Assembly (NCBI GenBank): GCA_025353165.1
Contig: JANXRE010000068.1
Span: forward strand, 1 to 64,000
Direction of reading: 5' to 3'
DNA: 64,000 nucleotides
Source of the DNA: Acidobacteriota bacterium
GTDB taxonomy: Bacteria > Acidobacteriota > Terriglobia > Bryobacterales > Bryobacteraceae
A program made the translations under genes and the position numbers. Positions 1 to 9,126 of the stretch are shown here, piece by piece. Position 1 is the stretch's first letter. The number at the start of each line of letters is the position of its first letter. The notes under the pieces are model-generated. The model searched no databases. It saw only the letters and a program-made list of their open reading frames with translations, and was not told where the DNA came from.

Positions 1-180
1 GCCGCAGGCGTTCGACGTGTGGGCGGTGCTGTTCGATACGCTGAGAATCTGATCGCGAACCTTCCGCGGATACGGCGTGGCGCAGTGCGCCACGACTTCA
101 AATTTGCGGCCGGTGATGTCTATCACCGCGACGTCGATCCCGTCCAGCGACGTCCCGCTCATGATGCCTGCCACTCTCAT
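1..180 (-). CDS. anmK: Anhydro-N-acetylmuramic acid kinase, N-terminal part (runs off window)
   Basis: Reading the minus strand from 180 gives a protein that begins [19 protein letters not shown], which carries the MSGTSLDG(I/V)D nucleotide-binding motif typical of the AnmK N-terminus. AnmK phosphorylates 1,6-anhydro-MurNAc during cell-wall recycling in the cytoplasm. Only the first 60 codons are present; the rest lies beyond base 1. The ATG (178-180) overlaps the TGA of mutS (180-182), so the two genes are probably translationally coupled. The motif is diagnostic and I am confident of the family. Confidence 0.9.
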   Translation of the reverse strand, partial: MRVAGIMSGTSLDGIDVAVIDITGRKFEVVAHCATPYPRKVRDQILSVSNSTAHTSNACG

Positions 181-2762
181 CAGTGCTTCAACTCCTTCTG
201 CAATTCGCTCAGCAATTGCAGCGCCTCGATGGGGCGCAACTCGTCGAGCTTCAGCCGCCGGATGCGGTCGGCGATCTGATAGTTTACCGGCTCGAAAAGT
301 TGAATCTGCATTGGGCCTGACCGGCGCGGCGTGAGTTCTTCAGTAACGGCATGTTCAGATTGCTCATGCAGTGTGAGCACCTGTCTGGCCCGCTCTATGA
401 CGCTGATGGGCAATGCGGCCAGGCGCGCTACCTCGATGCCGTAGCTTCTGTCGGCGCGGCCTGGTTCCACTTTGCGCAGGAAGATGATCTGATCGCCGGA
501 CTCCTTGACGGATACGTGCAGGTTTCGAACGCCCTCAAGTTGCTCGGCGAGTTCGGTGAGTTCATGGTAGTGCGTCGCAAACAGAGTCTTCGCCTGGATG
601 CGCTGGTGTATATGTTCGATCACCGCCCAGGCCAGCGCCAGCCCGTCATACGTGGCCGTGCCCCGCCCGATTTCGTCGAGCACGATCAGACTGCGCTTGG
701 TCGCCGTGTTCAGGATAACGGCGGTCTCTGTCATTTCCACCATGAACGTGGAGCGGCCGCGCGCCAGGTTGTCGGCGGCGCCGATGCGCGTGAACACGCG
801 GTCCACCACCGGCAGTAGTGCGGAGTCCGCCGGAACGAACGAACCCATCTGGGCGAGAAGAACGACCAGCGCCGCCTGCCGCAGATACGTCGACTTGCCT
901 CCCATGTTGGGGCCGGTGATCACCGCGATGGTGTCCTGCGGGCCGAAATACAGGTCGTTGGGGATGAACCGTCCCGCTTCGCGCTCGGTCAGCTTTTCGA
1001 TTACTGGATGCCTGCCGCCAGCGACGCGCATCTCGCCGCTTTCGGAGAAGCGCGGCCGGGTATACCGGTTCTCGGCGGCGACCTGCGCAAGAGCCGCGGT
1101 GACATCGAGTTCGGCGACGGCCGCCGCAGTTTCGCGAATGCGGGACCCATGCGCGGCGGCGAATGCGCGGATCTCGCTGAAGATCTCCCGCTCGATGGCG
1201 AGCATGCGCTCTTCGGCCGCGAGAATTTTGCGCTCCAGATCCTTCAGCTCAGGCGTGGTGAAACGCTCGGCGTTGACCAGCGTCTGCTTGCGCTCATAAT
1301 CGGAAGGCGCGTTGTGCATGTTCGCCTTCGAAATCTCGATGTAGTAGCCGAATACGTTGTTGAACCGGACCTTCAGAGAGCCGATGCCGGTGCGCTCGCG
1401 CTCACGCTGCTCGATCTGCGCGATGTACTGCTTGCTGTTCCGGCTGATATCGCGGAGTTCGTCCAACTCGGCATGGATGCCGTCGCGAATCGTGCCGCCG
1501 TCGGTAAGGTTCACCGGCGGCTCTTCCGCGAGCCCGTTCAGGATGCGATCGCGCGCTTCCGCGACCTCGTCCAGCGCGTTGTGGATCGCGCACAACCTCG
1601 CCGAAGAGAGCATCCCCGCGAGGCGCTTCAGCGCCGGTATCGCGGCCAGCGACCGCCCGAGCGTCAGCATCTCTCGCGGCGTCGCCGTGCCGAGCGTCGC
1701 CTTCGCCAGCAGACGTTCCAGGTCCAGCACCGAGCCGAGCGGCTTCCGGATTTCCGAGCGCGCGATGGTCGCCTGGTGCAACTCCGCGACGGCGTCCAGC
1801 CGCGCCTCGATCTCCGCAACATCGATGGACGGCCGGAGCAAGCGGCGGCGCAAGAGCCGTCCGCCCATTCCGGTGGTGGTCTGGTCAAGCACCCACAACA
1901 GCGTGGAATCCTTGCGTTCGCCCGCAAACAGCGGCTCGACGAGTTCCAGATTGCGGACCGTGACCGCATCCAGGACCAGAGCGTCGGTCCGGTCATAGTA
2001 AGCCGGCCGATCCAGATGATCGAGCGCCGAGCGCTGCGTGTCGCGGAGGTAATGCAGGATTGCGCCCGCCGCGCCGACGGCCAGCGGCTTGCCCTCCAGC
2101 CCGCAGCCATCCAGCGCGAGCAGCTTGAAATGGTCGAGCAAGGCGCGCTGCGCGTAATCGAAGCCGAACACCCAACCTTCGGTCTCGGTCTGAAGGCAGG
2201 GCGCATCGAAGCGCTTCTCCGCGGGCACCAGCACCTCGCGCGCGTTCAGGTTTTCCAGCGCCGCGCCAGCATCCGCGAGATCGATCTCGGTGGTTCGAAA
2301 TTCCCCCGTCGAGACATCGACGTGGGCCAGTCCCGCGCGCGCCCCGTTGGCGTACACCGCCGCCAGGTAGTTGTTCTCGTGCGAGCGCAGCAGGCTCGAT
2401 TCGGTGGCCGTGCCCGGCGTGACGATCCGCGTGATCTCGCGGCGGACCAGTTTCTTCGCAAGCCTCGGATCCTCCATCTGATCGCACAGCGCCACGCGAT
2501 GGCCTTTTTGGATGAGGCGCGAAAGGTAGTTCTCTAAAGCGTGATACGGGACGCCGCACATGGGGATCGGCTCGCCCTTTTCCTTGTTGCGGGACGTAAG
2601 CGTGATCTCCAGCTCGCGCGCGGCGATCACCGCGTCGTCGTAAAACAGCTCGTAGAAATCCCCCAGCCGGAACATCAGCAGCGCGTTGGGCGCCTGCTGC
2701 TTGATGGCGTGATATTGCCGCATCAGCGGCGTCGATGGCTCCTGCGTCATTGGAACTTTCAT
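180..2762 (-). CDS. mutS: DNA mismatch repair protein MutS
   Basis: Recognises base mismatches and small loops and recruits MutL. The N-terminal domain has the mismatch-reading Phe-X-Glu in the segment [10 protein letters not shown]. The C-terminal ATPase has Walker [10 protein letters not shown], a Walker B region ending LDEIGRG, and the composite-site region with ATHYHEL. Length is about 860 residues, normal for MutS1. The frame is open upstream to 2837, but family members begin a few residues before [10 protein letters not shown], so an ATG at 2762 or 2750 is more likely; neither has a strong ribosome-binding site. The gene is followed by anmK with a 4-base stop/start overlap and is divergent from the antitoxin at 2862. 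Confidence 0.97.
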   Translation of the reverse strand: MKVPMTQEPSTPLMRQYHAIKQQAPNALLMFRLGDFYELFYDDAVIAARELEITLTSRNKEKGEPIPMCGVPYHALENYLSRLIQKGHRVALCDQMEDPRLAKKLVRREITRIVTPGTATESSLLRSHENNYLAAVYANGARAGLAHVDVSTGEFRTTEIDLADAGAALENLNAREVLVPAEKRFDAPCLQTETEGWVFGFDYAQRALLDHFKLLALDGCGLEGKPLAVGAAGAILHYLRDTQRSALDHLDRPAYYDRTDALVLDAVTVRNLELVEPLFAGERKDSTLLWVLDQTTTGMGGRLLRRRLLRPSIDVAEIEARLDAVAELHQATIARSEIRKPLGSVLDLERLLAKATLGTATPREMLTLGRSLAAIPALKRLAGMLSSARLCAIHNALDEVAEARDRILNGLAEEPPVNLTDGGTIRDGIHAELDELRDISRNSKQYIAQIEQRERERTGIGSLKVRFNNVFGYYIEISKANMHNAPSDYERKQTLVNAERFTTPELKDLERKILAAEERMLAIEREIFSEIRAFAAAHGSRIRETAAAVAELDVTAALAQVAAENRYTRPRFSESGEMRVAGGRHPVIEKLTEREAGRFIPNDLYFGPQDTIAVITGPNMGGKSTYLRQAALVVLLAQMGSFVPADSALLPVVDRVFTRIGAADNLARGRSTFMVEMTETAVILNTATKRSLIVLDEIGRGTATYDGLALAWAVIEHIHQRIQAKTLFATHYHELTELAEQLEGVRNLHVSVKESGDQIIFLRKVEPGRADRSYGIEVARLAALPISVIERARQVLTLHEQSEHAVTEELTPRRSGPMQIQLFEPVNYQIADRIRRLKLDELRPIEALQLLSELQKELKH

Positions 2763-2829
2763 TATCGACGGTACGGGGCAGGTTCGAGCCGGCCTTCGTG
2801 TCGACATTGGGCTTGCTGGTCTGTTAGGT

Positions 2830-2847
2830 TTAATCAACGTTAATCAA
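2830..2847 (+). promoter_or_regulatory. Tandem TTAATCAA boxes upstream of the antitoxin gene
   Basis: The octamer TTAATCAA occurs at 2830-2837 and again at 2840-2847, a 10-base phase (one helical turn), in the short gap between the divergent mutS and antitoxin starts. It is AT-rich in otherwise GC-rich DNA. Phd/YefM antitoxins normally repress their own promoter, so this is a plausible operator; that role is inferred. Confidence 0.45.
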
Positions 2848-2861
2848 TTAAGGAGTTCGCT

Positions 2862-3173
2862 TTGAGAAAGCCCACCGCCGCGACCGTCAGTCGTATCCCC
2901 ATTACCAAAGCCCGCATTAACCTCGGCCAACTGGCCAAGAGGGCCCACCTCAACAATGAGTATTTCATCCTGGAGAAGGACGGCATCCCGGTCATCGGCA
3001 TTATGGATGCCGATGAGATGGAAGACTACTTGGAACTCCGCGACCCGAAGCTCAAAGCCCAGATCCGCCAGAGCAACAAGGACGTGCTTGCCGGGCGAAC
3101 CCGGCCTGCCGAAGAGCTGGCCCGGAAACTGGCGGGCGTTTCCGTTAAACCTTCGCGCCACCGGCTCAAATGA
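2862..3173 (+). CDS. Phd/YefM-type antitoxin
   Basis: A 103-residue protein with the Phd/YefM pattern: an N-terminal stretch ITKARINLGQLAKRA (DNA-binding fold that usually reads as 'prefix-R-x-x-L-x-x-L'), a central ILEKDGIPVIGIMDADEMEDY (strand-turn-strand then helix), and a basic C-terminal tail expected to wrap the toxin. The start is TTG at 2862, chosen because AGGAG lies 6-7 bases upstream at 2851. Its last codons overlap the ATG of the following toxin-like frame by 4 bases, the usual antitoxin-first arrangement. Since the toxin appears truncated, this may be an orphan. Confidence 0.75.
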   Translation: MRKPTAATVSRIPITKARINLGQLAKRAHLNNEYFILEKDGIPVIGIMDADEMEDYLELRDPKLKAQIRQSNKDVLAGRTRPAEELARKLAGVSVKPSRHRLK

Positions 3174-3439
3174 CCGAATTCCTGGTTCTGACGACAAGCC
3201 GGTTCGACCGCGAATTGAAGAAGCTTGTCGCTCTGCATCCAGGGCTGCCGGAGCAATTTAGCCGCCGACGGCGACGGGCGGTCCAGACTACTCCATTACA
3301 GCAACGAAGGCGTCAAGATCCGCTTCAGCCGGCCCTTTTGGAAGCGGGAAATTTGCTGCCGCCTCGAAGACCTTATCCTGCAAGCTGCTCCCATCCCGCC
3401 ATGGGTCCAATCGACCTCGCTGCAGTAAAGCCTGGATAA
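3170..3439 (+). pseudogene. Truncated RelE/ParE-like toxin
   Basis: The first 30 or so residues (MTEFLVLTTSRFDRELKKL then HPGLPEQF) resemble the beginning of a RelE/ParE-superfamily toxin: a short strand followed by an amphipathic helix. After about base 3262 the frame becomes Arg/Pro-rich and loses any resemblance, while the opposite strand (3288-3635) has a convincing coding frame. I read this as a toxin whose 3' part has been lost or frameshifted. Start ATG at 3170 overlaps the antitoxin stop. Another possibility is a simple frameshift, because a neighbouring plus frame around 3270-3400 also lacks stops. Confidence 0.5.
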
Positions 3440-3635
3440 GGGTGATACGAAACCACACGGCTAGCGCGTCCGCTTTCGGCGCGCAAAAACCGGCCACGAT
3501 ATTCAAGCTGACTGATCGCTGGGCTTGGGCTTCGCTTTGCTCGGACGCCAAAAACATCCATACACGCCTCAGGTCCTCCGCGCGGACCGTCGGCACCGGC
3601 CTACCAACGAATGCATTCAACGCAGATTCCGACAC
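3288..3635 (-). CDS. Hypothetical protein, 115 residues
   Basis: Not recognised. The frame starts with GTG at 3635 preceded by AGGA, and encodes a soluble, mostly helical protein with ordinary amino-acid composition (no Arg/Pro excess), ending DLDAFVAVME. It lies 7 bases downstream of the alpha/beta hydrolase on the same strand, so it could be the last gene of that run. Its 3' end meets the broken toxin frame, which suggests that an insertion or deletion at this junction removed the toxin C-terminus. The assignment as a real gene rests on composition and fit with the neighbours only. Confidence 0.5.
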   Translation of the reverse strand: MSESALNAFVGRPVPTVRAEDLRRVWMFLASEQSEAQAQRSVSLNIVAGFCAPKADALAVWFRITLIQALLQRGRLDPWRDGSSLQDKVFEAAANFPLPKGPAEADLDAFVAVME

Positions 3636-3642
3636 AGGTTCA

Positions 3643-4299
3643 TTATCCTACGCGGGTGCGCTCTGAATTGCCTGGCGCGGTCAGGGAAACCACCGCGTCT
3701 TCCAATTCCTGTAGCCCCCCGGCAAAGAAGTGATCCTGCGCTGGAATGACAATCAACTGCTTCGGCTCGGGTAAGGTCGCAATGAGCCGCGTCAATTCGG
3801 GCACCGGCCCGTACCGGTCGTGGGCGCTCTGGATGAAGACTCGCGGGACATTGCACCCGTTCAGGTAACTGACATCCTTGAAGACGGTCGGAAAACCGGC
3901 CGCGATTACCCTCCGCGCCCCAATTCGCTCGCAGCCGAGCCGCAGGACGATGCGGGAGCCGAAGGAGAATCCGGCCAGCGTGAACGGAAGGTGCGGGTAG
4001 CGGTTCCGGAGGTAACTGAGCGCCGCGCGCGCATCCTCGACCTCGCCCTCTCCATCCGCGTATTTGCCTTCGCTGAGGTTCACGCCGCGGTAATTAAACC
4101 GCAACGCTACACAACCCGCCTTGCGGAGCCCTCGCGCTAACCGGTGCGTCACCTTGTTGTGCATGGTGCCGCCATGCAGCGGGTGGGGATGGCAGACCAG
4201 CGCGGCCTCCACCGGCTCCCGGTCCTCCGGTTCTTCCAGAAGCGCCTCGAGCCGTCCGGCCGGACCGTTCAGCGTCAGCCTCTCGATCCGGTGCGGCAT
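3643..4299 (-). CDS. Alpha/beta hydrolase, COG2945 type
   Basis: A 218-residue cytosolic serine hydrolase. Motifs in order: CHPHPLHGGTMHNKV (the oxyanion region characteristic of COG2945), FNYRGVNLS, the nucleophile elbow GFSFGS, the acid in SAHDRYGPV and the catalytic His in DHFF. Substrate unknown; the family is loosely related to dienelactone hydrolases. The ATG overlaps the stop of yajQ (TAATG), so it belongs to the rsmB-rpe-bamD-yajQ run read on the minus strand. Confidence 0.88.
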   Translation of the reverse strand: MPHRIERLTLNGPAGRLEALLEEPEDREPVEAALVCHPHPLHGGTMHNKVTHRLARGLRKAGCVALRFNYRGVNLSEGKYADGEGEVEDARAALSYLRNRYPHLPFTLAGFSFGSRIVLRLGCERIGARRVIAAGFPTVFKDVSYLNGCNVPRVFIQSAHDRYGPVPELTRLIATLPEPKQLIVIPAQDHFFAGGLQELEDAVVSLTAPGNSERTRVG

Positions 4300-4799
4300 T
4301 AGTTCGACCGGTAATTTGTGAACTGCATATCGATGCCGAAATCCTGGGAGCGCAGGTGCTGCATGACGTCCTGCAGCGTGTCCCGGTCCTTGCCGCTGAC
4401 GCGCACGAGGTCGCCCTGGATCGCCGCCTGCACCTTCTTCTTGATCTCCTTGATGGACTTCACGATCTCGCGGGCCTTCTCGATCGGAATACCCTGTTGC
4501 AGCGTGACTTCCTGCCGCACCGTGGATCCGGCGGCCTGCTCTATCGCTCCGAAGGTGAGCGCCTTCAGCGGCACTTTGCGCTTTGCCAGCTTCCCTTCCA
4601 GCACCTCGGTGACGGCCTTGAGCTTGAACTCGTCCTTGCTCGCGAGGATGATCTTGTTGTCCTTTTCGATCAGCTCGATGGTGGATTTCGAGTCCTTGAG
4701 ATCGTAACGCTGGTGGATCTCTTTCAGCGCCTGCTGAATGGCGTTGATGACCTCGGGCATTTCTACTAGCGACACGATATCGAATGTGTTGTCTGGCAT
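4299..4799 (-). CDS. yajQ: YajQ-family nucleotide-binding protein
   Basis: A 166-residue protein with the family hallmark start (DNTFDIVSLVEMPEV), the YDLKDSKSTIEL segment of the first ferredoxin-like half, and the C-terminal IKEIKKKVQAAIQGD...VSGKDRDTLQ half. YajQ proteins bind nucleotides; a Xanthomonas homologue binds cyclic di-GMP and acts through a transcription factor. Length matches the family (about 160). Seven bases separate it from the response regulator upstream and it overlaps the hydrolase downstream by one base. Confidence 0.95.
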   Translation of the reverse strand: MPDNTFDIVSLVEMPEVINAIQQALKEIHQRYDLKDSKSTIELIEKDNKIILASKDEFKLKAVTEVLEGKLAKRKVPLKALTFGAIEQAAGSTVRQEVTLQQGIPIEKAREIVKSIKEIKKKVQAAIQGDLVRVSGKDRDTLQDVMQHLRSQDFGIDMQFTNYRSN

Positions 4800-4805
4800 T
4801 TTTCC

Positions 4806-5336
4806 TTAACGTCCTAGTGCGATTAGCACGCGTTTTGTAACTTCGTCGATGAGGGCCGGCATGGCGGCGTCCAGCGCGATGGTGACCGCGGCGCGGACGC
4901 GCTCGGGCTCGACCACCCCCTCACGGTCGTGGCTCGGAAGCGCTACGGGGAAAGCCTCCCGGTCCTTCCGCGCCTGCTCCATCAGCGGCCGGATGGTTTC
5001 CATCATCGCCGACGCTTCGAACGGCTTCTTGATGACCGCGTCGGCTCCGGCCAGCCGCGCCTCTTCTTCGTCGAACGGCTCCAGCACTCCGGCGATCATC
5101 ACCACGCGGACATGGCGATGACGCGCGTGCGCCTTGACGTAGCGGCAGATCTCGATGCCCGACGCCGACGGCAGAAACACGTCGGCCAGGATGACATCGG
5201 GATCGACATCCGCCAGCCGCACCAATACCGTATCGCCGTCGGTGATGCTGACCACTTCGTAACCCTCATCGCGCAGAATGCGCTCGCCCATGCGCTGGGC
5301 GTGCGGGCTATCGTCGGCCAGCAGGATTCGGCTCAT
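4806..5336 (-). CDS. Response regulator receiver protein with C-terminal extension
   Basis: Residues 1-120 form a CheY-like receiver: acidic pocket Asp8-Asp9 (LLADDS), phospho-acceptor Asp52 (LADVFLP) and Lys104 (KKPFEA). The position that is normally Thr/Ser at the end of strand 4 reads Ala (MIAGV), which may weaken phosphorylation-dependent switching. After the receiver there is an extension of about 55 residues without a recognisable DNA-binding fold, so it is not a classical transcription factor. No histidine kinase is nearby. It sits between bamD and yajQ in the minus-strand run. Confidence 0.85.
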   Translation of the reverse strand: MSRILLADDSPHAQRMGERILRDEGYEVVSITDGDTVLVRLADVDPDVILADVFLPSASGIEICRYVKAHARHRHVRVVMIAGVLEPFDEEEARLAGADAVIKKPFEASAMMETIRPLMEQARKDREAFPVALPSHDREGVVEPERVRAAVTIALDAAMPALIDEVTKRVLIALGR

Positions 5337-5360
5337 CCCTACTGTTGTAACAGGGACGCT

Positions 5361-6632
5361 CTACTTGCCGGGAGCCGGTGGCGCCGTGGCGGCCGGCTGC
5401 TCGGTTTGAACCGCCGGCGCAATCTTGGTCTTCTTCTGCTTCTTCTGCTTCTTCAGCTTAGTTCCCTGCTGGTTCGTCGGCAGCGGCTGCGGCGTCTGAG
5501 CCGGTTGGACCGGCGCCACGGCAGCCGGCGGCTGGCCGCCCTGGGCCGGAGGGTTCTGGCGTGCGTCCGGCTTCGTATCGAGAGCCGTCGAGTCCGTCAC
5601 CGTGGTCGCCGAAACCTCGCCCTGGAAACCGGGCGTTACACCCGGAATCGGAACACTCGCCGGAATCAGCGAGCGCGGCTGCGTCATCGCCGGGGTACCC
5701 GACTTGGCGGCCAAGTGCGTGTCGGGACTGTGGAGGAACGGATCGAAAGTGCGTTTCAGGAGACTCTGCCTGGTCTGATTCTCCTGCTCGTACTTCATTC
5801 GATTCAGGGCGACGGGATCGGCTTCGGGTATGGGCATTTCCATATCCTTCAGCTTATTTTTCGCGGCATCGGTATAGCCTGAGAGCGGGTAATCGCGCAC
5901 GATTCGCGCGTACGCCTCACCGGCCTTGCTCCGAAACTTCGGGCCCATCCGGGAATAAGAATCCGCTTCCAGCCACAAGGATTCATCGGCGCCGCTGTAT
6001 AGCGGATACTGGTCCACCAACCCGTTGAGGCGGTTCGCCGCTGCCGGGTGGCTTCCCTTGTTGTGGTAGAACTGGCCCACGCGCATCTCACTCTCGGCCA
6101 GCGCCTCCTGAATATTGCGAAGCGTCTGCTCGGCCCCCGGCGCGTACTTGCTATTGGGGAACTTCTCCAGAAGCAGCCGGCATTCGGTCTCAGCCCGCAG
6201 CGCCTGCGTGGCGTCCCGGTCCGCCTTCTCCATCTGCTTGTAGTGAATCTGGCAGATTTTGTACTGCGACTCCGAAGCCTCTTCCATCGTGGGGTAGAAA
6301 AGTTGAAAGTCCTTGTACTCGGCTTCCGCCTGCGCCAAACCGTGCGTGCCGGCTTCCCGGAACCAACTGTCGGCAATCGCCAGTTTAGCCTTGGCCAGGA
6401 ACTCGCTGGTGTCGTAAGTATTGATCAGCGTGTTCAGCGTGATACGCGCCACTTCGTAGCGGCCATGCTCAATATCGTTGACGGCCTTGTCGTACAAGAC
6501 CTTGTCGGGCTGCTGCGTATCCTTGGTAATCGGGTTCTCGTACTTCTTGCGCCGCAAGGTACAGGAGGTCAGGAGGCCCACCAGGGTCACCGCTACCACC
6601 AGCCGCGTCATCCAGAAATGTTTCCAGTTCAT
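5361..6632 (-). CDS. bamD: Outer membrane assembly lipoprotein BamD
   Basis: Lipoprotein component of the BAM complex that inserts beta-barrels into the outer membrane. A short basic N-terminus and hydrophobic stretch end in a lipobox LLTSC (Cys about residue 24). Residues 40-270 hold YfiO-type TPR repeats (YDKAVNDIEHGRYEVARITLN is the first). The last 130 residues are an unusual Pro/Gln/Ala-rich, Lys-cluster tail absent from the proteobacterial protein, so the total of 423 is long compared with about 250. An ATG at 6611 is an alternative start. It follows rpe by 3 bases. Confidence 0.88.
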   Translation of the reverse strand: MNWKHFWMTRLVVAVTLVGLLTSCTLRRKKYENPITKDTQQPDKVLYDKAVNDIEHGRYEVARITLNTLINTYDTSEFLAKAKLAIADSWFREAGTHGLAQAEAEYKDFQLFYPTMEEASESQYKICQIHYKQMEKADRDATQALRAETECRLLLEKFPNSKYAPGAEQTLRNIQEALAESEMRVGQFYHNKGSHPAAANRLNGLVDQYPLYSGADESLWLEADSYSRMGPKFRSKAGEAYARIVRDYPLSGYTDAAKNKLKDMEMPIPEADPVALNRMKYEQENQTRQSLLKRTFDPFLHSPDTHLAAKSGTPAMTQPRSLIPASVPIPGVTPGFQGEVSATTVTDSTALDTKPDARQNPPAQGGQPPAAVAPVQPAQTPQPLPTNQQGTKLKKQKKQKKTKIAPAVQTEQPAATAPPAPGK

Positions 6633-6635
6633 TAT

Positions 6636-7310
6636 TTATACCTGCACGGACGTGGCTTCGCGCGCCGCCTTCTGCATGGCGCGAACCGTTGCTTCCGGAT
6701 CACTACTGTGAAAAACCGAAGACCCGGTGACCACCCAATTCACGCCGGCTCGCACGACATCGGCGATATTCTCCAACGAAACGCCTCCGTCGATCTCGAT
6801 AGGCAAGGGCAATCCCAATTCCCTTCGCCTGGCGTCCAATTGCCGCACCTTATTCAGGGCGTTCGGGATGAAGCGCTGGCCGCCGAAACCCGGGTTCACG
6901 CTCATGATCAGAACGTAATCGGCAATGTGGAGTACATCTTCCAGCATGGACACCGGAGTCGCCGGATTCAAAACTACTCCCGCCTTCGCGCCTTCCGACT
7001 GTATCATCCGGATCGTCCGGTCCAGATGCGTTGCCGCTTCCTGGTGAACCAGCACCTGATCCGCGCCGGCTTCGATGAAGACCGGAGCATACTTGTCGGG
7101 ATCGGAAACCATCAGGTGGACATCCAAAATCAATTTCGTCGCCTTGCGGATGGACTTCACCACCGGGGGGCCGATAGTCAGGTTCGGAACAAAATGCCCA
7201 TCCATGATATCCAGGTGAAGCATGGAGACACCGGCCCGCTCTACCTGAGCAATCTGCTCTCCCAGGCGCGTAAAATCGGCGGACAGTATGGACGGGAGAA
7301 TCTCGATCAT
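6636..7310 (-). CDS. rpe: Ribulose-phosphate 3-epimerase
   Basis: Interconverts ribulose-5-P and xylulose-5-P in the pentose phosphate pathway. Shows the TIM-barrel signature residues in order: LPSILSADF, the metal-binding LDIMDGHFVPN, DVHLMV, MSVNPGFGGQ and EIDGGV. Full length (about 224). ATG at 7310 is preferred over an in-frame TTG at 7316; neither has a strong Shine-Dalgarno. Lies 23 bases after rsmB and 3 before bamD on the minus strand, consistent with one transcript. Confidence 0.97.
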   Translation of the reverse strand: MIEILPSILSADFTRLGEQIAQVERAGVSMLHLDIMDGHFVPNLTIGPPVVKSIRKATKLILDVHLMVSDPDKYAPVFIEAGADQVLVHQEAATHLDRTIRMIQSEGAKAGVVLNPATPVSMLEDVLHIADYVLIMSVNPGFGGQRFIPNALNKVRQLDARRRELGLPLPIEIDGGVSLENIADVVRAGVNWVVTGSSVFHSSDPEATVRAMQKAAREATSVQV

Positions 7311-7333
7311 CCTCAAGGGCTAAGCTAATGGTA

Positions 7334-8503
7334 TCACGGCAGAACGGCTGCGCCCGCGCGTTCGATGGCAACCGCGAAGAAGCCGTCTCCGGGTTCGCGC
7401 CCGGGGATCCGTTCGCGCGTCTCCACGACCCTGAATCCCCCCTGGTCGCGCAGAATCGCATCCACAACCTCCGCATTTTCTTCGCGTTCCAGAGAACAGG
7501 TGGAGTAGACCAGGCGCCCGGATGCCGACAGCCAGCCCAGCGCATTGCGCAGAATGGGGATCTGGAGAGCCTGTAATCGTCCCATATCCGAGGGCCGGAT
7601 GCGCCACTTGATTTCCGGGTTCCGGGACAGCGTTCCGGTGCCGGTGCACGGCGCATCGACGAGAATCCGGTCGAAGGGGTCGCGGAAGGGCAAGGGCGCG
7701 GAGGCATCCAAAACCACGCGGTGAGCGTCGATTCCTGGAAGCATGCGAAGGCGGTTCCAGGAGAGGTCGCACGCGATAGCGCTCACTCCCGCTTCCAGGG
7801 CCTGGGCCGTCTTGTTTCCCGGGGCGGCGCAAAGATCCAGGAACCGCTCACCCGGCCGGAGATCCAGCAGCGGCACAATCGACTGCGACCCGATATCCTG
7901 AATCCGCGCTCCGGGCGGAGGTTCGCCTGAACGCAGGCGGTAACATCCCGGCAGATCCGTAGGTTCTAGATTCGGGGCCGGTTGCGGCCAGCGGACCCAT
8001 GTCTCGGGTGCGTTCAGGGCCGCCCGGCCGATCCTTTCGGCCGTATTGAGGTCGAACCGGGCCGACCACCGATCCAGCAGCCATCCGGGACAGGACAGCG
8101 CAGTGGCTCGATCCGGCCATGGGACCGGCTCCCGGCCGACCTTCCGCAGCACGGCGTTCGCGAGTCCCACGGCGGACCGCTTATGGGTACGCTTCACGAG
8201 TTCCACGCTCTCCCCCACGGCCGCATACTTCGGGACGCGGTCCAGGTGCCGCACCTGGTAAACGGCCATGCGCAGCGCGATCCGGATGTCCGGCTCCAGT
8301 TTCAGCGGACGCCCGGCAAAATGGTCGATGAGAAAATCGAGTTGGGCCTGGCGCCGGAGGCACCCGAAGACGATTTCCGATGCCAGGCCCGCGTCTCGCG
8401 AATCGAGCCGCGCGGATTTCACGAGTAGAAGATCCGAGGCGTATCCTCCTGTGTGCACGTTCCGGAGAACGTCGAACGCGATTAACCTGGCCGGTGAAAC
8501 CAC
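7334..8503 (-). CDS. rsmB: 16S rRNA m5C methyltransferase RsmB (NusB domain fused)
   Basis: N-terminal 130 residues are a NusB-like RNA-binding domain (SPARLIAFDVL ... SEIVFGCLR ... AVGESVELVKR ... NAVLRKV). The C-terminal half is a RsmB/RsmF SAM methyltransferase: motif I FLDLCAAPGNK, motif IV with the releasing Cys in DAPCTGTGTLSRNPE, and the catalytic Cys in YSTCSLEREEN. Expected substrate is C967 of 16S rRNA. The open frame continues to 8569, but that would overlap the divergent sigma gene; GTG at 8503 directly before SPARLIAFDVL fits family starts. First gene of the minus-strand housekeeping run. Confidence 0.93.
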   Translation of the reverse strand: MVSPARLIAFDVLRNVHTGGYASDLLLVKSARLDSRDAGLASEIVFGCLRRQAQLDFLIDHFAGRPLKLEPDIRIALRMAVYQVRHLDRVPKYAAVGESVELVKRTHKRSAVGLANAVLRKVGREPVPWPDRATALSCPGWLLDRWSARFDLNTAERIGRAALNAPETWVRWPQPAPNLEPTDLPGCYRLRSGEPPPGARIQDIGSQSIVPLLDLRPGERFLDLCAAPGNKTAQALEAGVSAIACDLSWNRLRMLPGIDAHRVVLDASAPLPFRDPFDRILVDAPCTGTGTLSRNPEIKWRIRPSDMGRLQALQIPILRNALGWLSASGRLVYSTCSLEREENAEVVDAILRDQGGFRVVETRERIPGREPGDGFFAVAIERAGAAVLP

Positions 8504-8547
8504 GTTCCCATGATAAGGGCCGCGCGCATGTATCATAGAGTTTCCGA

Positions 8548-9126
8548 ATGACTTATGGATCCGGGGCAAGCGCTATTGGCGTAGATCGAACCGAGGTACG
8601 TGCATCTCTCGGCTTGCTGGTGGCCCGGATCGCGAAGGGCGATCAGGAGGCGGTGGAGATTCTTTTTGATTTGACCAGTTCGACGGTGAACGCCCTGGCG
8701 ATAACAATGCTGAGGAACCGGGAAGATGCCGAGGAAGTTGCCCTCGAAGTCTACACCAAAGCCTGGCGCACCGCCGACCGGTTCGACCCGTCGCGGGGAT
8801 CGCCGATGGCATGGCTGATCATGATGGTGCGTTCCGCGGCAGTCGACCGCCTGCGGATTCGGACGAGGGTCGCGGCGGACAGGCTGGACGAACGTCGTGA
8901 TGTGGCCGCGCCGGCTCAGGATCCCTGGCCGCACGAGCGTATTGCGGTAAAGCGAGCGATGGCCGACATCCCGCTTGAGCAGCGGACCGCGCTGGAGTTG
9001 GCGTTTTTCGAAGGCTTGACGCATATGGAGGTCGCTGAACAACTCGGCGTCCCTCTGGGCACGGTAAAGACGAGAATTCGGCTGGGCTTGGCCAGAGTCC
9101 GAAAATCGATCGAAGGAGGAGTATGA
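8548..9126 (+). CDS. ECF-type RNA polymerase sigma factor
   Basis: 192 residues with region 2 (DAEEVALEVYTKAWRTADRFD, SPMAWLIMMVRSAAVDRLR) and region 4 (PLEQRTALELAFFEGLTHMEVA, GVPLGTVKTRIRLGLARVRK helix-turn-helix). This arrangement, with a cupin protein encoded immediately downstream, resembles RpoE/ChrR (ECF11-like) pairs that respond to singlet oxygen or oxidative stress. Strong translational coupling: GGAGGA precedes the overlapping ATG of the partner at 9123. Divergent from rsmB with a 45-base gap. Confidence 0.93.
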   Translation: MTYGSGASAIGVDRTEVRASLGLLVARIAKGDQEAVEILFDLTSSTVNALAITMLRNREDAEEVALEVYTKAWRTADRFDPSRGSPMAWLIMMVRSAAVDRLRIRTRVAADRLDERRDVAAPAQDPWPHERIAVKRAMADIPLEQRTALELAFFEGLTHMEVAEQLGVPLGTVKTRIRLGLARVRKSIEGGV

